The notes beneath the pieces were generated by a model. That model had not been told where the DNA came from and searched no databases. It saw only the letters and a program-made list of their open reading frames with translations. Below, one piece after another: positions 11,942-22,526 of a stretch of DNA of 64,000 bases (its first letter is position 1; each line of letters opens with the position of its first letter). This DNA comes from Scytalidium lignicola (Eukaryota > Ascomycota > Leotiomycetes), in contig NCSJ02000006.1 in NCBI GenBank assembly GCA_002812745.2, positions 266,339-330,338 of the forward strand. Direction: 5' to 3'. Made by a program: the position numbers and the translations under genes.

Positions 11942-12880
11942 TTATTATTCCCCTCACAAACATAGGAAATCATTCGATATCTAGGCCAAAACAAAAGGAA
12001 AAGCTTGGGTTCTCTTGGCGGCACTGCCAAGAGGCCTTTCATCTTATGCAGGAGCCCGCGCCGTGTTGAATTTGGAACAGCGGTCTACCCACCATCTGTA
12101 GAGCGGAGATGATTACAAATCTTGTCGTTGTTGAACAACCTGTTGCCATCAGGACAGCTTTATCGCCCATAGAACCTCGGGGAATTACTATGAGAGAGGA
12201 GAGAATGGCGCTTTGAATCAACTCTTACTAATTAGCGCGCGTGCACTAATTATGTTTTGCACTAAAACGGCCCGCGCCTGCGGAAGAAAGCCCCTGAGCG
12301 GCCGTGTCTCAGAGTGGTAGTTCTTGGCGGGCCAAACGCTGTAGACGCGCTGGGTTTGCTCCCCAGTATCTCTTCAATTGTTGCAATGCCAACGTAACTC
12401 CAACTCCGGGCACTGGAATTTCTCTCCGCCCTTTAAACAGATGGACATTGCCGTCTCGGCCGTTGTGATGGATTGCCCCACAAGCGCCGAGTGACCCAGG
12501 GCCAGCTGCAAGTGCGCGAGTTTCGCCAATGGCTGTGCTTCACGATGAATACCAAGCGACTTGGCGTGCCTTTGCTGTCAGCAGCACTTCAGCTGAAGCC
12601 CGACTGCCACGGCTTGTCTTGCAAAACCGGAGAGTTGTTCCTTTATATTTCTCTTCCAACACGGCTGGTGGTAAACGGCCTGGTAAACGTATTAATTGTT
12701 ATTGTTGTATTGTTTCTATAGAGGCAGTTCCAACTGTTAACCACAAAGCTGTGACCTCTAGATGTGGTTTATTCTTTGGAAAAACGTCTAGACCTGGGCA
12801 GAGCTCCCTCTCTGCAAACCTCTAAAGCTCAAATAGCCAAACCTCTTTCCCTTCTTTCTCAGTTATACACAATCAGCATC

Positions 12881-14432
12881 ATGGGCATCTTCCAGCGATT
12901 GCATGCCCCTGCAGGCACCGCAGATGCAACAGTAACAGGACGGGGCAATGCAACGACGACACAGGTAGCAACAGAAGTATCCTCAGCATCAGACAAGCCC
13001 TCTCCAGAAGCTGGGCATCACAGCATCTTACCCATCCACAGAGTAAACCACAATGGACACAAAGTCACTAAAGGAATTAAACCCGACGGCGAAAGCGGCA
13101 GAAAGGGTCTCCATATCTGGCACTTCTTCCGGATCAGCTTCAAATCAACCAGTAAAGTATCAATGGTCGTCAATGTTCTCTGGCCAGTCACACCAGCCGC
13201 AATTGCTGTCCGCTATGCTCGACCAGAATGGCACGTGGCTATCTTCACACTCAACTATATCGGCATGGTTCCCTGTGCCAATCTAATTGGATTTGCAGGA
13301 CAGGAGTTAGCCAGGAAGTTACCCAAAGTTGTTGGGGTGCTGCTAGAAACGACGTTGGGTTCTTTGGTAGAAATTATACTCTTCATGGTTCTGTTGCACC
13401 ACGATGAATTTCAGGTTATCAAAGCTGCCATCTTAGGTTCTATTTTGGCAACGCAGTTGCTGTGTTTAGGGTTGTGCTTCTTTGCTGGTGGCATGAAGCG
13501 CGAAGAGCAGGAATTCGATGAGATTATCAGCGAGGTTGGAAACGGTCTCCTCTTGACAGCGTAAGCCATTTTATTTCATGCTCACACCAATATGTTTATT
13601 TAGAGAAAGCTCTTTCGTTAACATATTAATGCGTAGTGGCCTTGGAATGGTAGTTCCTGCTGCCTTTCATCTAGCATTACAATCAGATGATAGAATTACG
13701 GCTGAGTCACTCAACCGCAAAGTCTTGGACATCTCAAGAATCACCTCCATCCTCCTCATTATAGCCTTCGCGACCTACATCTGGTTTCAAATGCGCACCC
13801 ACCACGGTATTTTTGACGAGATCCTTGAACTCGACGAGCAGCGCGACGAAGACCGACATATCGATCTCAAAAAGGACAAGCTCACCTTTACAGAATGCGT
13901 CATTGCCCTCACTATCTCCGTCACTCTCGTAACCATCATAGCCGTTAATCTCGTCAAAGAAATCCCACACATTGTCGACCGCGGCGTCTCAGACAGCTTC
14001 CTGGGTCTAATCCTCGTCCCGCTCGTCGAAAAGGCCGCCGAGCACTTAACAGCCATCGATGAAGCTTGGGATAACCAAATGAACTTCGCTCTCGCGCACG
14101 TCCTGGGTGCCACCATACAGACCTCCCTATTCAACGGCCCACTCGTCGTCATCGTAGGCTGGGGCTTGGGCAAAGCAATGGACCTGAACTTTGAGCTCTT
14201 CAATATCGTCATTTTAATCTTGTCTATTGTCGTGGTTGGTAACTTCTTGAAGGATCAGAAGAGTAATTACCTCGAGGGCGCGCTCTGCGTCATCGTATAC
14301 GTTAATATTGCTGTTGCCGCTTGGTATTATCCGAACCCGACTGAGGCTGAGACTGGGGTTGGGTCAGAGACCGGCGCTGGTGAGCAGGCCGTTGAAACAG
14401 TGGAACGACTTGTTAGGATGATAAGAGGGTAG
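12881..14432 (+). CDS. CAX-family cation/proton exchanger, divergent, 2 exons
   Basis: Predicted vacuolar Ca2+/H+ antiporter-like membrane protein. Model join(12881..13560, 13637..14432), 491 residues. The 76-bp intron (GTAAGC...GTAG) splits an Ala codon and restores the GLLLTA-GLGMVVPAAFH sequence typical of CAX proteins. There are about eleven hydrophobic segments. The two alpha repeats are recognisable: TTLGSLVEIILF (about residues 160-172) with the following AILGSILATQLLCLGLCFFAGG, and VEKAAEHLTA with LGATIQTSLF. The acidic loop near FDEILELDEQRDEDRHID matches the acidic motif between the two halves. In both repeats the usual Gly-Asn of GNxxE is changed (GSLVE and EKAAE) while the Glu is kept. 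It is therefore a divergent paralogue, and ion selectivity cannot be assumed. Confidence 0.88.
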
Positions 14433-15036
14433 GAGGTTTTTCTTTTGCTTGAAAAATCGCTGACGGCGGCTGTTTATTCAACATTTTTTTCCTTCTCGGG
14501 GACTTTTCTGGGGATTCAGGGATTTATCATTATAAAAGTCTCCTATCTGTCTTTTTTTTTTNGGTTCGTCTTTGCTCTCATTTGCATAGCGGGGATTAGG
14601 GACTATATTGAACCATAAAATGGAGGGTTTATTCATGTAACTCACGGCCATAGAGAATAGAACCATCGAATTGACATACCTTTCTTGCTCTCAATGGTAA
14701 TAATGGGTAGTAGGAGTCATCAAGTGAATGCCACTCAATCATCTAAGGTAATTTACGTAACTCAATAGAAATTTCGATAGCGTCACCATTGATAGTCAAC
14801 AGAAAAAGAAAACTATAATTTCAAATTCCCCATTCCCTAAACATTTCTCTCCTTTTCAGCCTTCTGTACTGTATAATACACTTATTGTTTTCCCAATCCA
14901 AGAAGCTAGATGAGAGTAGCATGACCGACTAATACACCTTATTTCTCTTCTTAGAGAATACCACCGTTGCCCCCTGGTCTGAGTTTTATATCGGCATCGT
15001 TCATTCATCTAACAAGACTGATATGGAAGCCGACGT
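14433..15036. other. intergenic between convergent genes
   Basis: 3' flanks of the CAX gene (+) and the RRM-like gene (-). It contains a T-run with an N at 14562 and no coding sequence. Confidence 0.5.
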
Positions 15037-16673
15037 TCAAAATTTATTTGGAGTTGGAAGTCGTGCACATGGGTCTGGAGCGTATTCGATCTGATAAGTG
15101 CTATCAAGCTCTCGTGTAATAAAAAGGTACGCATTGAGTGCTTGGCAACGCAACGATCCAAAATGCCACTCTTGTGACCTGCATCCCTGGAAAGGACAAG
15201 GTACTTCGACAATCTTATCGATGTCGTATGTGAAGCGTCGTCGGAAGAATTCTTGGAGAATGCCAACGTCCATGAATCTCTCTTCTCCAGTAATCTTGAC
15301 AACTCTTGATTCCTCAGGGTAGGTGTGAGCAGGCACCTTTATCTTGTTCCATCGAACATCGCGAATCACACGATTCATAATGGTAAGATTTCCGGTCTCT
15401 GCCAAAGTTTTTNAGACATTCGGCTTCTGAACGATTGAAGAGCACAACCTTAGCTGCAGCGGTTGGGTGTTTTCCAATTGGTGGGTTGATCACTGTAGCA
15501 TATATTTTGCCAACATTGCGAATGGCTCCAAGGAGATGGGTGTATGTTACATTAGAAGGAAGCCCAAGAACCCACAAGGAGCAATTCTGGTTATCGGGAA
15601 TGTTGGCGCTTCGGTTTCTCTCATTTGTTATATCACCAGCATAATTGGTGTGACCTATTAATTCTTGTGATAGGATAGCTCGTTGGGTCTGGAGATCTGG
15701 TGCAAGACCTTGCTCAAGTAAAGCCGTATGGGATGGTCGAAACTTTTTACGTGGACCACCCACATGCGTTGCGGTGAATTGTTCCTGTCGGGCAAAAACT
15801 TCTGCTGTCATTCTGTCAATATCTTCATTGCGGATTACAGGTTTGCTGAGATTAGCCCCTGTTACTAGAACGTGAGGAGCAGCAGCTGTGTTTCCGGATT
15901 GTGTACTTTCTAAGGGTGAGGTTGCAACAATGTTCCTATCTAGAGGATTGCCTGGGTACCGTAAATGTGTGATTGCAGTCTGAGGCTCAGTAATTTCAGA
16001 AGAATGAGCTATCTTCAAGTTAGCGTCCTCCCCCTGACATGTGAGACGTAATGAAGACCTACGGATTTCCGTTGATCGAAATGCAGATTCACCAAAGTCT
16101 TCAGTGCGTTGGCCGGTCAGTATGAACCTGCCGAATTCATCATAATAGGAGGGATACAATTTTTCCTTTGGAAGGTCTCTATAACTGGGTTCAAGCTGAG
16201 CTTGGTTATCTGTGTTAATGATAATCTGAGTTAACGAATTCAAAGCTAGGCTAAATAGATTATCACTTACGTGATGGGCTTTTTGTCTCTATCTCATCAT
16301 CTAGCAGCTCCTCAGCATGGCGTATATGATGACTAATTTCGGGATCGAAGGCTTCTGCTTGATACATGTCGCCGTCATATAGCAGGCGTTTGACCCTGTT
16401 ATTCGTACCGGCAAGATGTCTAGCCGTTGGTATTGATGATGAAGGTTGAACCTGAGAGCCTACGTGATAACTTGATGGCGGACTTCCAAATTCAGGGGAA
16501 GACTCGTATACCGAATGATATCCTGAGTCTCTGAGCACTCTACTGACATCTTCACGAATGTGCCTAAATACGAGTCTTTCAAGGCTCTCTTGACTATGTC
16601 CACCACTGCCGAATGATAAAGCCGAGGAGGAAAGCGTTGGTTGGTCCTGTTGCGCACAGGTTTGGTGTGGCAT
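15037..16673 (-). CDS. RRM-like RNA-binding protein, 2 exons, assembly N in coding
   Basis: Model complement(15037..16209, 16271..16673); start at 16673 or 16685. The 61-bp intron has donor GTAAGT and acceptor ACAG. An N at 15413 beside a T-run (A-run on the coding strand) breaks the frame. Without it the protein reads SEAEC-LKTLAETGNL and continues to the stop at 15037. The N-terminal half is Ser-rich and probably disordered. At NCSLWVLGLPSNVTYTHLLG the RNP2-like strand of an RRM begins, followed by IRNVGKIYATVINPP and AAKVVLFNRSEAE as the RNP1-like strand. The C-terminus (DVRWNKIKVPAHTYPEESRVV) resembles the tail of fungal RRM-domain proteins of unknown role. I am confident of an RRM-like fold, less so of RNA binding. 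Confidence 0.7.
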
Positions 16674-17571
16674 GGTGATAGACAAGAATATCTATCAAAT
16701 TAGGAGGAAATTTTGCTTTCGTGGATGTCGGTATATTCTAAGTTGATTTGGTGGAAATATTTGAATAGCAACAGTTATGGAGCTTTTGGAGGAATAATGG
16801 CAACCAAGAAGTCTAGAAGGTCCCTGAAGAAGTTCGAAGAGGGAATTCGAGCACGATAGAAACCCAGGAGACTCTTTGTCCGCCTTAACGCCGAGTTTGT
16901 TGTAACTCTAGGTAGTGTCTTTGATCATTCAAACGGTATTGTAAATACTGAAAAGTGTTGGACAAAGAAATCTGTTTAGCCATAGTAATAATATCTGAAA
17001 ACAAGACCTGTATGCCGTAGGAGGAAATTGCCTAGCGGTAATGATGGATTGACCACTACATTTTAGTGGCTTTCGAGCAGGAATGCTGATAGGTTCCTGC
17101 AGGAATCCTCGATCGAATACTTGTTGTCCAGTATGTTTGCCCAGTCACTCTAATATGGATACACCTACTAGCCCCGAATGACATCTTGTTGTAACCATAT
17201 AAGCAGGTATGGAGCCTCTGAATATTAAGCCCACGCACAGAGGCAATAGTTCTAAGTGACTTTAATATCTTTTGTGGAAATTATTAAGCTGGACCTCAAA
17301 AGCAATAAAGATATAAATGGCTATGCTTCACACCATTCTGCTTTTTCGCTATAGGATCTCAATCCTAGACGTCGTTTCAGAAGGACCAGGTGGTTTGAAG
17401 TGATGGTGGGCAATACCTCCACCTATTCAAAATATCTGAGATGAAGCCTTCATATTTCCAACCTTTGGATTCATAAGCATATTACCAGAAGGCTGACCGT
17501 CCGAATAGGAATTGTTAGTGGAACTTCTTAGCCTATCTTCCAAACAAACGACCACAGATAAACACAGGAAA
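16674..17571. other. intergenic, no gene seen
   Basis: Lies upstream of the RRM-like gene and downstream of the helicase gene, both on the minus strand. It must hold the promoter of the former. No other feature was recognised. Confidence 0.45.
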
Positions 17572-20500
17572 TCATTCACCACCCGTAACCGGTTCTGTCT
17601 TGTCCGTCATAAGTTCGCCATTTCCCCTACTTTCTATTTCAACAATAGTCCGCCCACGCCCCAGCACAGGTTCTGCAAGCACTACCGTCTCAATACCGGC
17701 CGGGCTGAACTCCTCCGGACCCATTGGAAGGGAATTAACGTCAATATCCATATTTAAAAGGCTTTTGAATATAACCTCACTCCCTGCCTTGCTCATAACC
17801 TCATTTGCCTCCTTGCACTGGGCCCAAGCAACACATTCGAGGCATCCTTCGTGACAATGACAACCTTCAACTCTTCGCAGCGCCTGTTTGAGCAAGAGGT
17901 CTACAAACTCAAATGCCTTTGTGTTAATCCCAGATCCACCTGAGCCGCCTTTTGCATCATAGAATGTGAGTCGGGCGGGTCGCTTTCTTGATGTTTCGCG
18001 TTTGGCGAATTCTTTGAGACCTGCCTTGCACTCAGTTCTGACGTCTCCAGGCATACTGATAACAAAGTTTGGCATGAGAGCTAAGACAGCATGCTCAGCA
18101 GCATGTATAGCTCCAGCAACATTCAACCGCCTCTCCACCAGTATCTCAAGTGCTTTCTTCGGTACATCGAGCCACATACCCTTGCTATGAATAATTATAG
18201 GTGGATTTTCAACCTGAACAGCGTCGAGAATGCGTCCTCTCTTATCCACTTTGAAAAAGCCAAAAACATTTGCTTGTATTTTTATCGAGCCATAATATGC
18301 GCGAGAAAGGGAATTAGGGATTTTCCTAGTTGCTTCAGTCTCAACGGGATCAACATCAGTGAAGTCTCGTTGTTGAGTTGTCCAATCCACTTTGACTCTC
18401 TCCACTCGTGCTATTTTTTGATCTGGGTTGAATTCCTTGACAAGATATGTATTGCCTTGATGAAGGAAGATGCCGCCGTCATATATGGTAAAGAATGCCC
18501 TCGACGCCTCCACTTCTTCTAATACAATATTTCGGCCATGAGTGGTGTCTACGACAGCGAAATGGTCTTCTTCGGTATTCCGGATAGAGACAAATTTTGA
18601 TGGTTGCGGCCGGAATCGCTCGTTACAGTGATAGAAGCCTAGTTCATCTTTAACCATGTGTTCTTCTGCTATCTTCGCCAATTCTTTACCAAAGTACACG
18701 GAGTCCTCGTCTGGTCGGATAGGCATTTCATAAGCAGCGCACTGTATATGACCCTCTAGAACTAGCATATTCTGGAGATCAACTTGAAGCTCACAGTTTG
18801 GTGTCGTGAATATTTCGTCTGGGTTATTCATGTAGTGTTGATCTGTTGGAAAGGAATCTCCAAGTAGAATTGATAATGAATCCTTATTTCTACGGCCAGC
18901 TCTTCCACTCTGCTGTCGTAAATTTGCAATTGTGTAGGGAAAACCAACAGTAACAACTGCGTCAAGAGATCCGATATCAATACCAAGTTCAAGTGCTGAG
19001 GTAGCCACGATGCCCAATAACTTTCCTTCAAACATCTCCCGCTCGATCTGCCGTCTATCTTGTGGGGTATAACCACCTCTGTAGCCCATCACCCGACTCG
19101 TAACCTCTGAGCGATTTAGAGAGGTCAACTCTTGTTTCACTAGTCCCACTAAAATCTCACAGCTCTTCCTTACTGTGCAAAAAGCTATCACTCGAACACC
19201 TCGCAAAATAAGCTGACAAAATAGCCTAGCTGATTCTGCTAGAGAGTCACCACGTCCACTTCCGGGATCTCCAGGTACTCTATATGGTGTATTCCAACAC
19301 AAGAATTCTTTCTTTCCAGAAGGAGAGCCATCAAAGTCTGTCATACGGACATTATTTATGCCAAAGATAGTCTTGAAATGCCCCTGGGGGTTTGCAACAG
19401 TTGCAGAACAGGATATAAACTTGATATGACGGTTACCTACAGCTGCACAAATTCTTCTCAGCCTTCGCATTATGAAGGCGACATGAGATCCAAAGAGGCC
19501 ATTGTAAACGTGGATTTCATCAACCACGACGTATTTCAAGTTCTTTAGGAATGTTCTCCATTTTTCCTCTTGTGGAAGGATAGTAATGTGCAACATGTCA
19601 GGATTCGTAAATATAATCCTGCCCTCGTCTCGGATCAAATTGCGATCCGACATTGGAGTGTCTCCATCGAATGTCTCTATGATAGTCTCTTCAAGTCCTG
19701 GCATATAATGCAGCATCTCTTTTAGACTTCTTTTCTGATCTTGAGCTAGTGCCTTGGTTGGAAAGATGTATATGGCTCTGGAATTCTGGTCCCTTTCTAG
19801 CTCATATATGACTGGTAATTGGTAAATTAAAGATTTTCCTGAACTAGTAGACGTAGCGACAATGACATGGTGACCATCATGAAGATTATTAAGAGCTTCT
19901 GCTTGATGAGCATAAAACTGGGTTATCCCCTTCGCATTGTATAGTGCATTCACAAGATTCTGGCTAAGTTGAAAATTTAGCTCACCATAAATGGGCTCTT
20001 GAGGACTGAACACACGATGTCCATCAGGAACTACCTGCCCTGTATACCATTCACTGGCTTTGAGTTCAGCTATGATTTCGGGAATAGACTTTCGTTCTTC
20101 TGGAATCGATTCTGGCAAATGACTGAAATCGGGCTTCGGTGTATTCATTCCGGAGGACGGAATCGGAATAAAAGCTTTCGCCCTTTCCTTCAACTCATCT
20201 TCTGAATTAAGTATCTCATTATTGCAATATCTCAGGAACTCATTAACTGCTTTAGTGAATCTCGTATTTCGCTTTTCGATAAGTCCCGTCATTTGCTTTT
20301 GGCTGTATGCTGGCATTTTTAATGGCTCATTTCGCAACTTCTTGGACGACGATTTGGTAATTTCACCGGTCTGTTTGTCCTGGATACCACGTTTCAAATC
20401 TCCATCAATAAATTCGAAGAGTAAAACCTCATTGCCATTCCCTATCTCTTCCCTGCCATTTGTTTCCATACTTTCAAGCCCTGTGATACCACCAATAGAT

Positions 20501-21030
20501 GCATCTGACTCATGGCTAGCAACGTGCCAACTCCTTGCCGCACTACTCTTGAAGGGATCATCTTTTTCGGCTCCTTTTACATCAATTTGAAGTATAGCTT
20601 CGTCAACATAGGCAAAGTTCATGCCTTCGGGACGGAGTGCTACAATTTGCGCAACATCTTCAATTTTTAGTGCTCGCTTTATGTGGCCCTCGACCGCAAT
20701 TTTAATCGTATCGAAAGTCGTTGCTAAATGCTTTCTCGTACAGCAAAAAGTGAACACTATATTCAACGCACGATGCGTCTTTTCGAGCGATCTAAAGTGT
20801 TCAGGCCATGGCACATCCGGCTTAACTGAATTTGAACTCTCAGAGTTGCTCCTTGCTAACTGAGGTACGATTGAAGACTTTTGTTTACCCCGTGGTTTCC
20901 GGCCGCCATCATGTGTTTTCAATGGGACTATCGCCACATCCTTAGAGACATTCTCCTTGAGGTAAGATTCTGCTTCTTCACTGTCTGCGCGCTTACGCTT
21001 CATTGGAGGTTCGTTTGATGCCATGGTCAC
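17572..21030 (-). CDS. HRQ1: Hrq1-type RecQ4-like helicase, single exon
   Basis: Superfamily 2 DNA helicase of the Hrq1 group (fungal homologue of RECQL4), active in DNA crosslink repair and telomere maintenance in yeast. 1152 residues, intronless. The helicase core has Walker A ATSTSSGKS near residue 393, the Walker B box VVDEIHVYNG near 500, motif III SCSATVANP, motif V TSALELGIDIG and motif VI QQSGRAGRR. The C-terminal MrfA/Hrq1 Zn-binding domain has the cysteine cluster CHCHEGCLECVAWAQC near 1060. Residues about 75-151 (WPEHFRSLEKTHRALN through DVAQIVALRPEGMNF) resemble the geminin-binding winged helix of the replication licensing factor Cdt1. The Lys/Arg-rich N-terminus (PMKRKRADSEE) fits nuclear import. 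The second Met, two codons in, is an alternative start. Confidence 0.93.
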   Translation of the reverse strand: MTMASNEPPMKRKRADSEEAESYLKENVSKDVAIVPLKTHDGGRKPRGKQKSSIVPQLARSNSESSNSVKPDVPWPEHFRSLEKTHRALNIVFTFCCTRKHLATTFDTIKIAVEGHIKRALKIEDVAQIVALRPEGMNFAYVDEAILQIDVKGAEKDDPFKSSAARSWHVASHESDASIGGITGLESMETNGREEIGNGNEVLLFEFIDGDLKRGIQDKQTGEITKSSSKKLRNEPLKMPAYSQKQMTGLIEKRNTRFTKAVNEFLRYCNNEILNSEDELKERAKAFIPIPSSGMNTPKPDFSHLPESIPEERKSIPEIIAELKASEWYTGQVVPDGHRVFSPQEPIYGELNFQLSQNLVNALYNAKGITQFYAHQAEALNNLHDGHHVIVATSTSSGKSLIYQLPVIYELERDQNSRAIYIFPTKALAQDQKRSLKEMLHYMPGLEETIIETFDGDTPMSDRNLIRDEGRIIFTNPDMLHITILPQEEKWRTFLKNLKYVVVDEIHVYNGLFGSHVAFIMRRLRRICAAVGNRHIKFISCSATVANPQGHFKTIFGINNVRMTDFDGSPSGKKEFLCWNTPYRVPGDPGSGRGDSLAESARLFCQLILRGVRVIAFCTVRKSCEILVGLVKQELTSLNRSEVTSRVMGYRGGYTPQDRRQIEREMFEGKLLGIVATSALELGIDIGSLDAVVTVGFPYTIANLRQQSGRAGRRNKDSLSILLGDSFPTDQHYMNNPDEIFTTPNCELQVDLQNMLVLEGHIQCAAYEMPIRPDEDSVYFGKELAKIAEEHMVKDELGFYHCNERFRPQPSKFVSIRNTEEDHFAVVDTTHGRNIVLEEVEASRAFFTIYDGGIFLHQGNTYLVKEFNPDQKIARVERVKVDWTTQQRDFTDVDPVETEATRKIPNSLSRAYYGSIKIQANVFGFFKVDKRGRILDAVQVENPPIIIHSKGMWLDVPKKALEILVERRLNVAGAIHAAEHAVLALMPNFVISMPGDVRTECKAGLKEFAKRETSRKRPARLTFYDAKGGSGGSGINTKAFEFVDLLLKQALRRVEGCHCHEGCLECVAWAQCKEANEVMSKAGSEVIFKSLLNMDIDVNSLPMGPEEFSPAGIETVVLAEPVLGRGRTIVEIESRGNGELMTDKTEPVTGGE

Positions 21031-22526
21031 TTACAGTATGGACAGCCATTATGGGCGTTTGACATAGTGGCCAACCATAAATATCTGGGTTAGATCGCGG
21101 GGTTGGTGGTCAAATCAAACTTGACGCGCTAAGTCGCCAAATCACATGATTCATCTTAAATTAATACCGTACGCTAGGATCCACAATTGGGTCGTTCTAT
21201 TCTTTTGTAGGCTGTTCTCTATCCTGTTGTGAATAATATTTATGTTTCTTCTACTTAACATCTAAATAATGCGGGAAGTTACTAGTATGAAATACGATTG
21301 TTGCTACCCTCCAAAACCAAACACCCAAACTTCCTATCTGCTCAGAGTCAAGCATGTGGATTTGTGGGGAAACAATAGGGACACGAGCCACAAATTCTCT
21401 TAATTCTGCGGGCGTGTACCAAAACATAAAGTTGAGGTAAGGCCGCCACTCTAAGGTTAAATTAACTAGGGCCCAGAAGTTTAGCTTTCTTAACATCTCA
21501 AATAAATTACAATTACTAGGATCAAGTCCAGTTCATGCATAAGTCTGTGTCTTTTAGGCTAGATTAGCCTGTTTGGGCTCTTCGGCTACAACTGCCGCCA
21601 GCTAAAATTGGAGAAAGTTACCAGTATTTACTAGCCGCCAATTGCACAAAATATGACCCGCCAGCTATGGGCTGACTGCGCGGGTCGATGCACAGTGAGC
21701 CTCTTCCGTACCAATCTATTCAACGTTAGCTGACAACATGTAGGACAGGTAAGACCATTCTAACTTGATATCAATATATTCTAATACATTTGTGCCCAAA
21801 CACTACAGGGAGTGTGGTGCATCTGCTAAAGTTTTTCAATCAGGCGATGTATCTGTTCATGCAAGCTGCCAAATGCTCAACATATATAGTAAGGCTGAGC
21901 GCCCAGGCGTAACCTATATTTAGACTCTATGCTGGTCTTGATAATTTGTACTTGAGATTGGGGCTGATTATTTAGGTTTGGCGCATGGCTTGATGCTGAA
22001 AGGAACTAAAGCTGCAGCGGCTACAGCGAATTTTGGGTTGATGTTGGTGCTCGTGTGTGCCTAAATAAAGGCTCACTTGAGAATATGAAAGGATAGGTCG
22101 CCTGACTTGCAGCTAAACAGTACAAAGTATGATTGCATCGTTCATAATAACCAGTCACAACTGCGGAATCAGCTTAATCCTTAAGCAAAGAACTCAGATA
22201 CTTGCTAAATATTGGTAGATACCAAAGCATATCCAAACAGATTATCCGAATCCGACACACCTTAGCGGATTTTTGAGCATCTTGATTTGAAGGTTGAAAT
22301 ACTCTATCCGAATATGTGAACTTTTTCCGATCGGGAGCTCTAAGCCTTCGCGACCGAATAAATCAAACGAGACCTTCCCCAAACCCAACGCATCCTTCTT
22401 CAGACTTGATGGTCTTGACCTCCTTACATAGTACTATATGAGGGAGGCGCACATAGACTCAATTTCCACCATCTCAAACTCCTGCAAGTAATCGTCAAAG
22501 GAAGGTACTTATACCCCAATGAAATC
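21031..22526. other. 1.5-kb divergent intergenic region
   Basis: Lies between the helicase (-) and HET-ankyrin (+) genes and so includes both promoters. No ORF with coding character, RNA gene or clear repeat was recognised. Confidence 0.45.

Larger units (their letters stand above)
11132..12880. other. intergenic with AATT-rich tract and MITE
   Basis: A low-complexity stretch of AATT/AAATT words lies at about 11246-11335. The 160-bp inverted-repeat element at 11782-11941 is listed separately. The rest holds no gene I can support apart from the doubtful ORF at 11469-11735. Around 12300-12380 a tRNA-like stem-loop catches the eye but does not fold into a full cloverleaf. Confidence 0.45.

Noticed and set aside
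12290..12385. tRNA-like sequence with a 5-bp stem and 7-base loop (CTGGG...CCCAG)
   Set aside because: The loop is TTTGCTC rather than a TTCRA-type T-loop, the ends form no acceptor stem, and the D-arm is poor.
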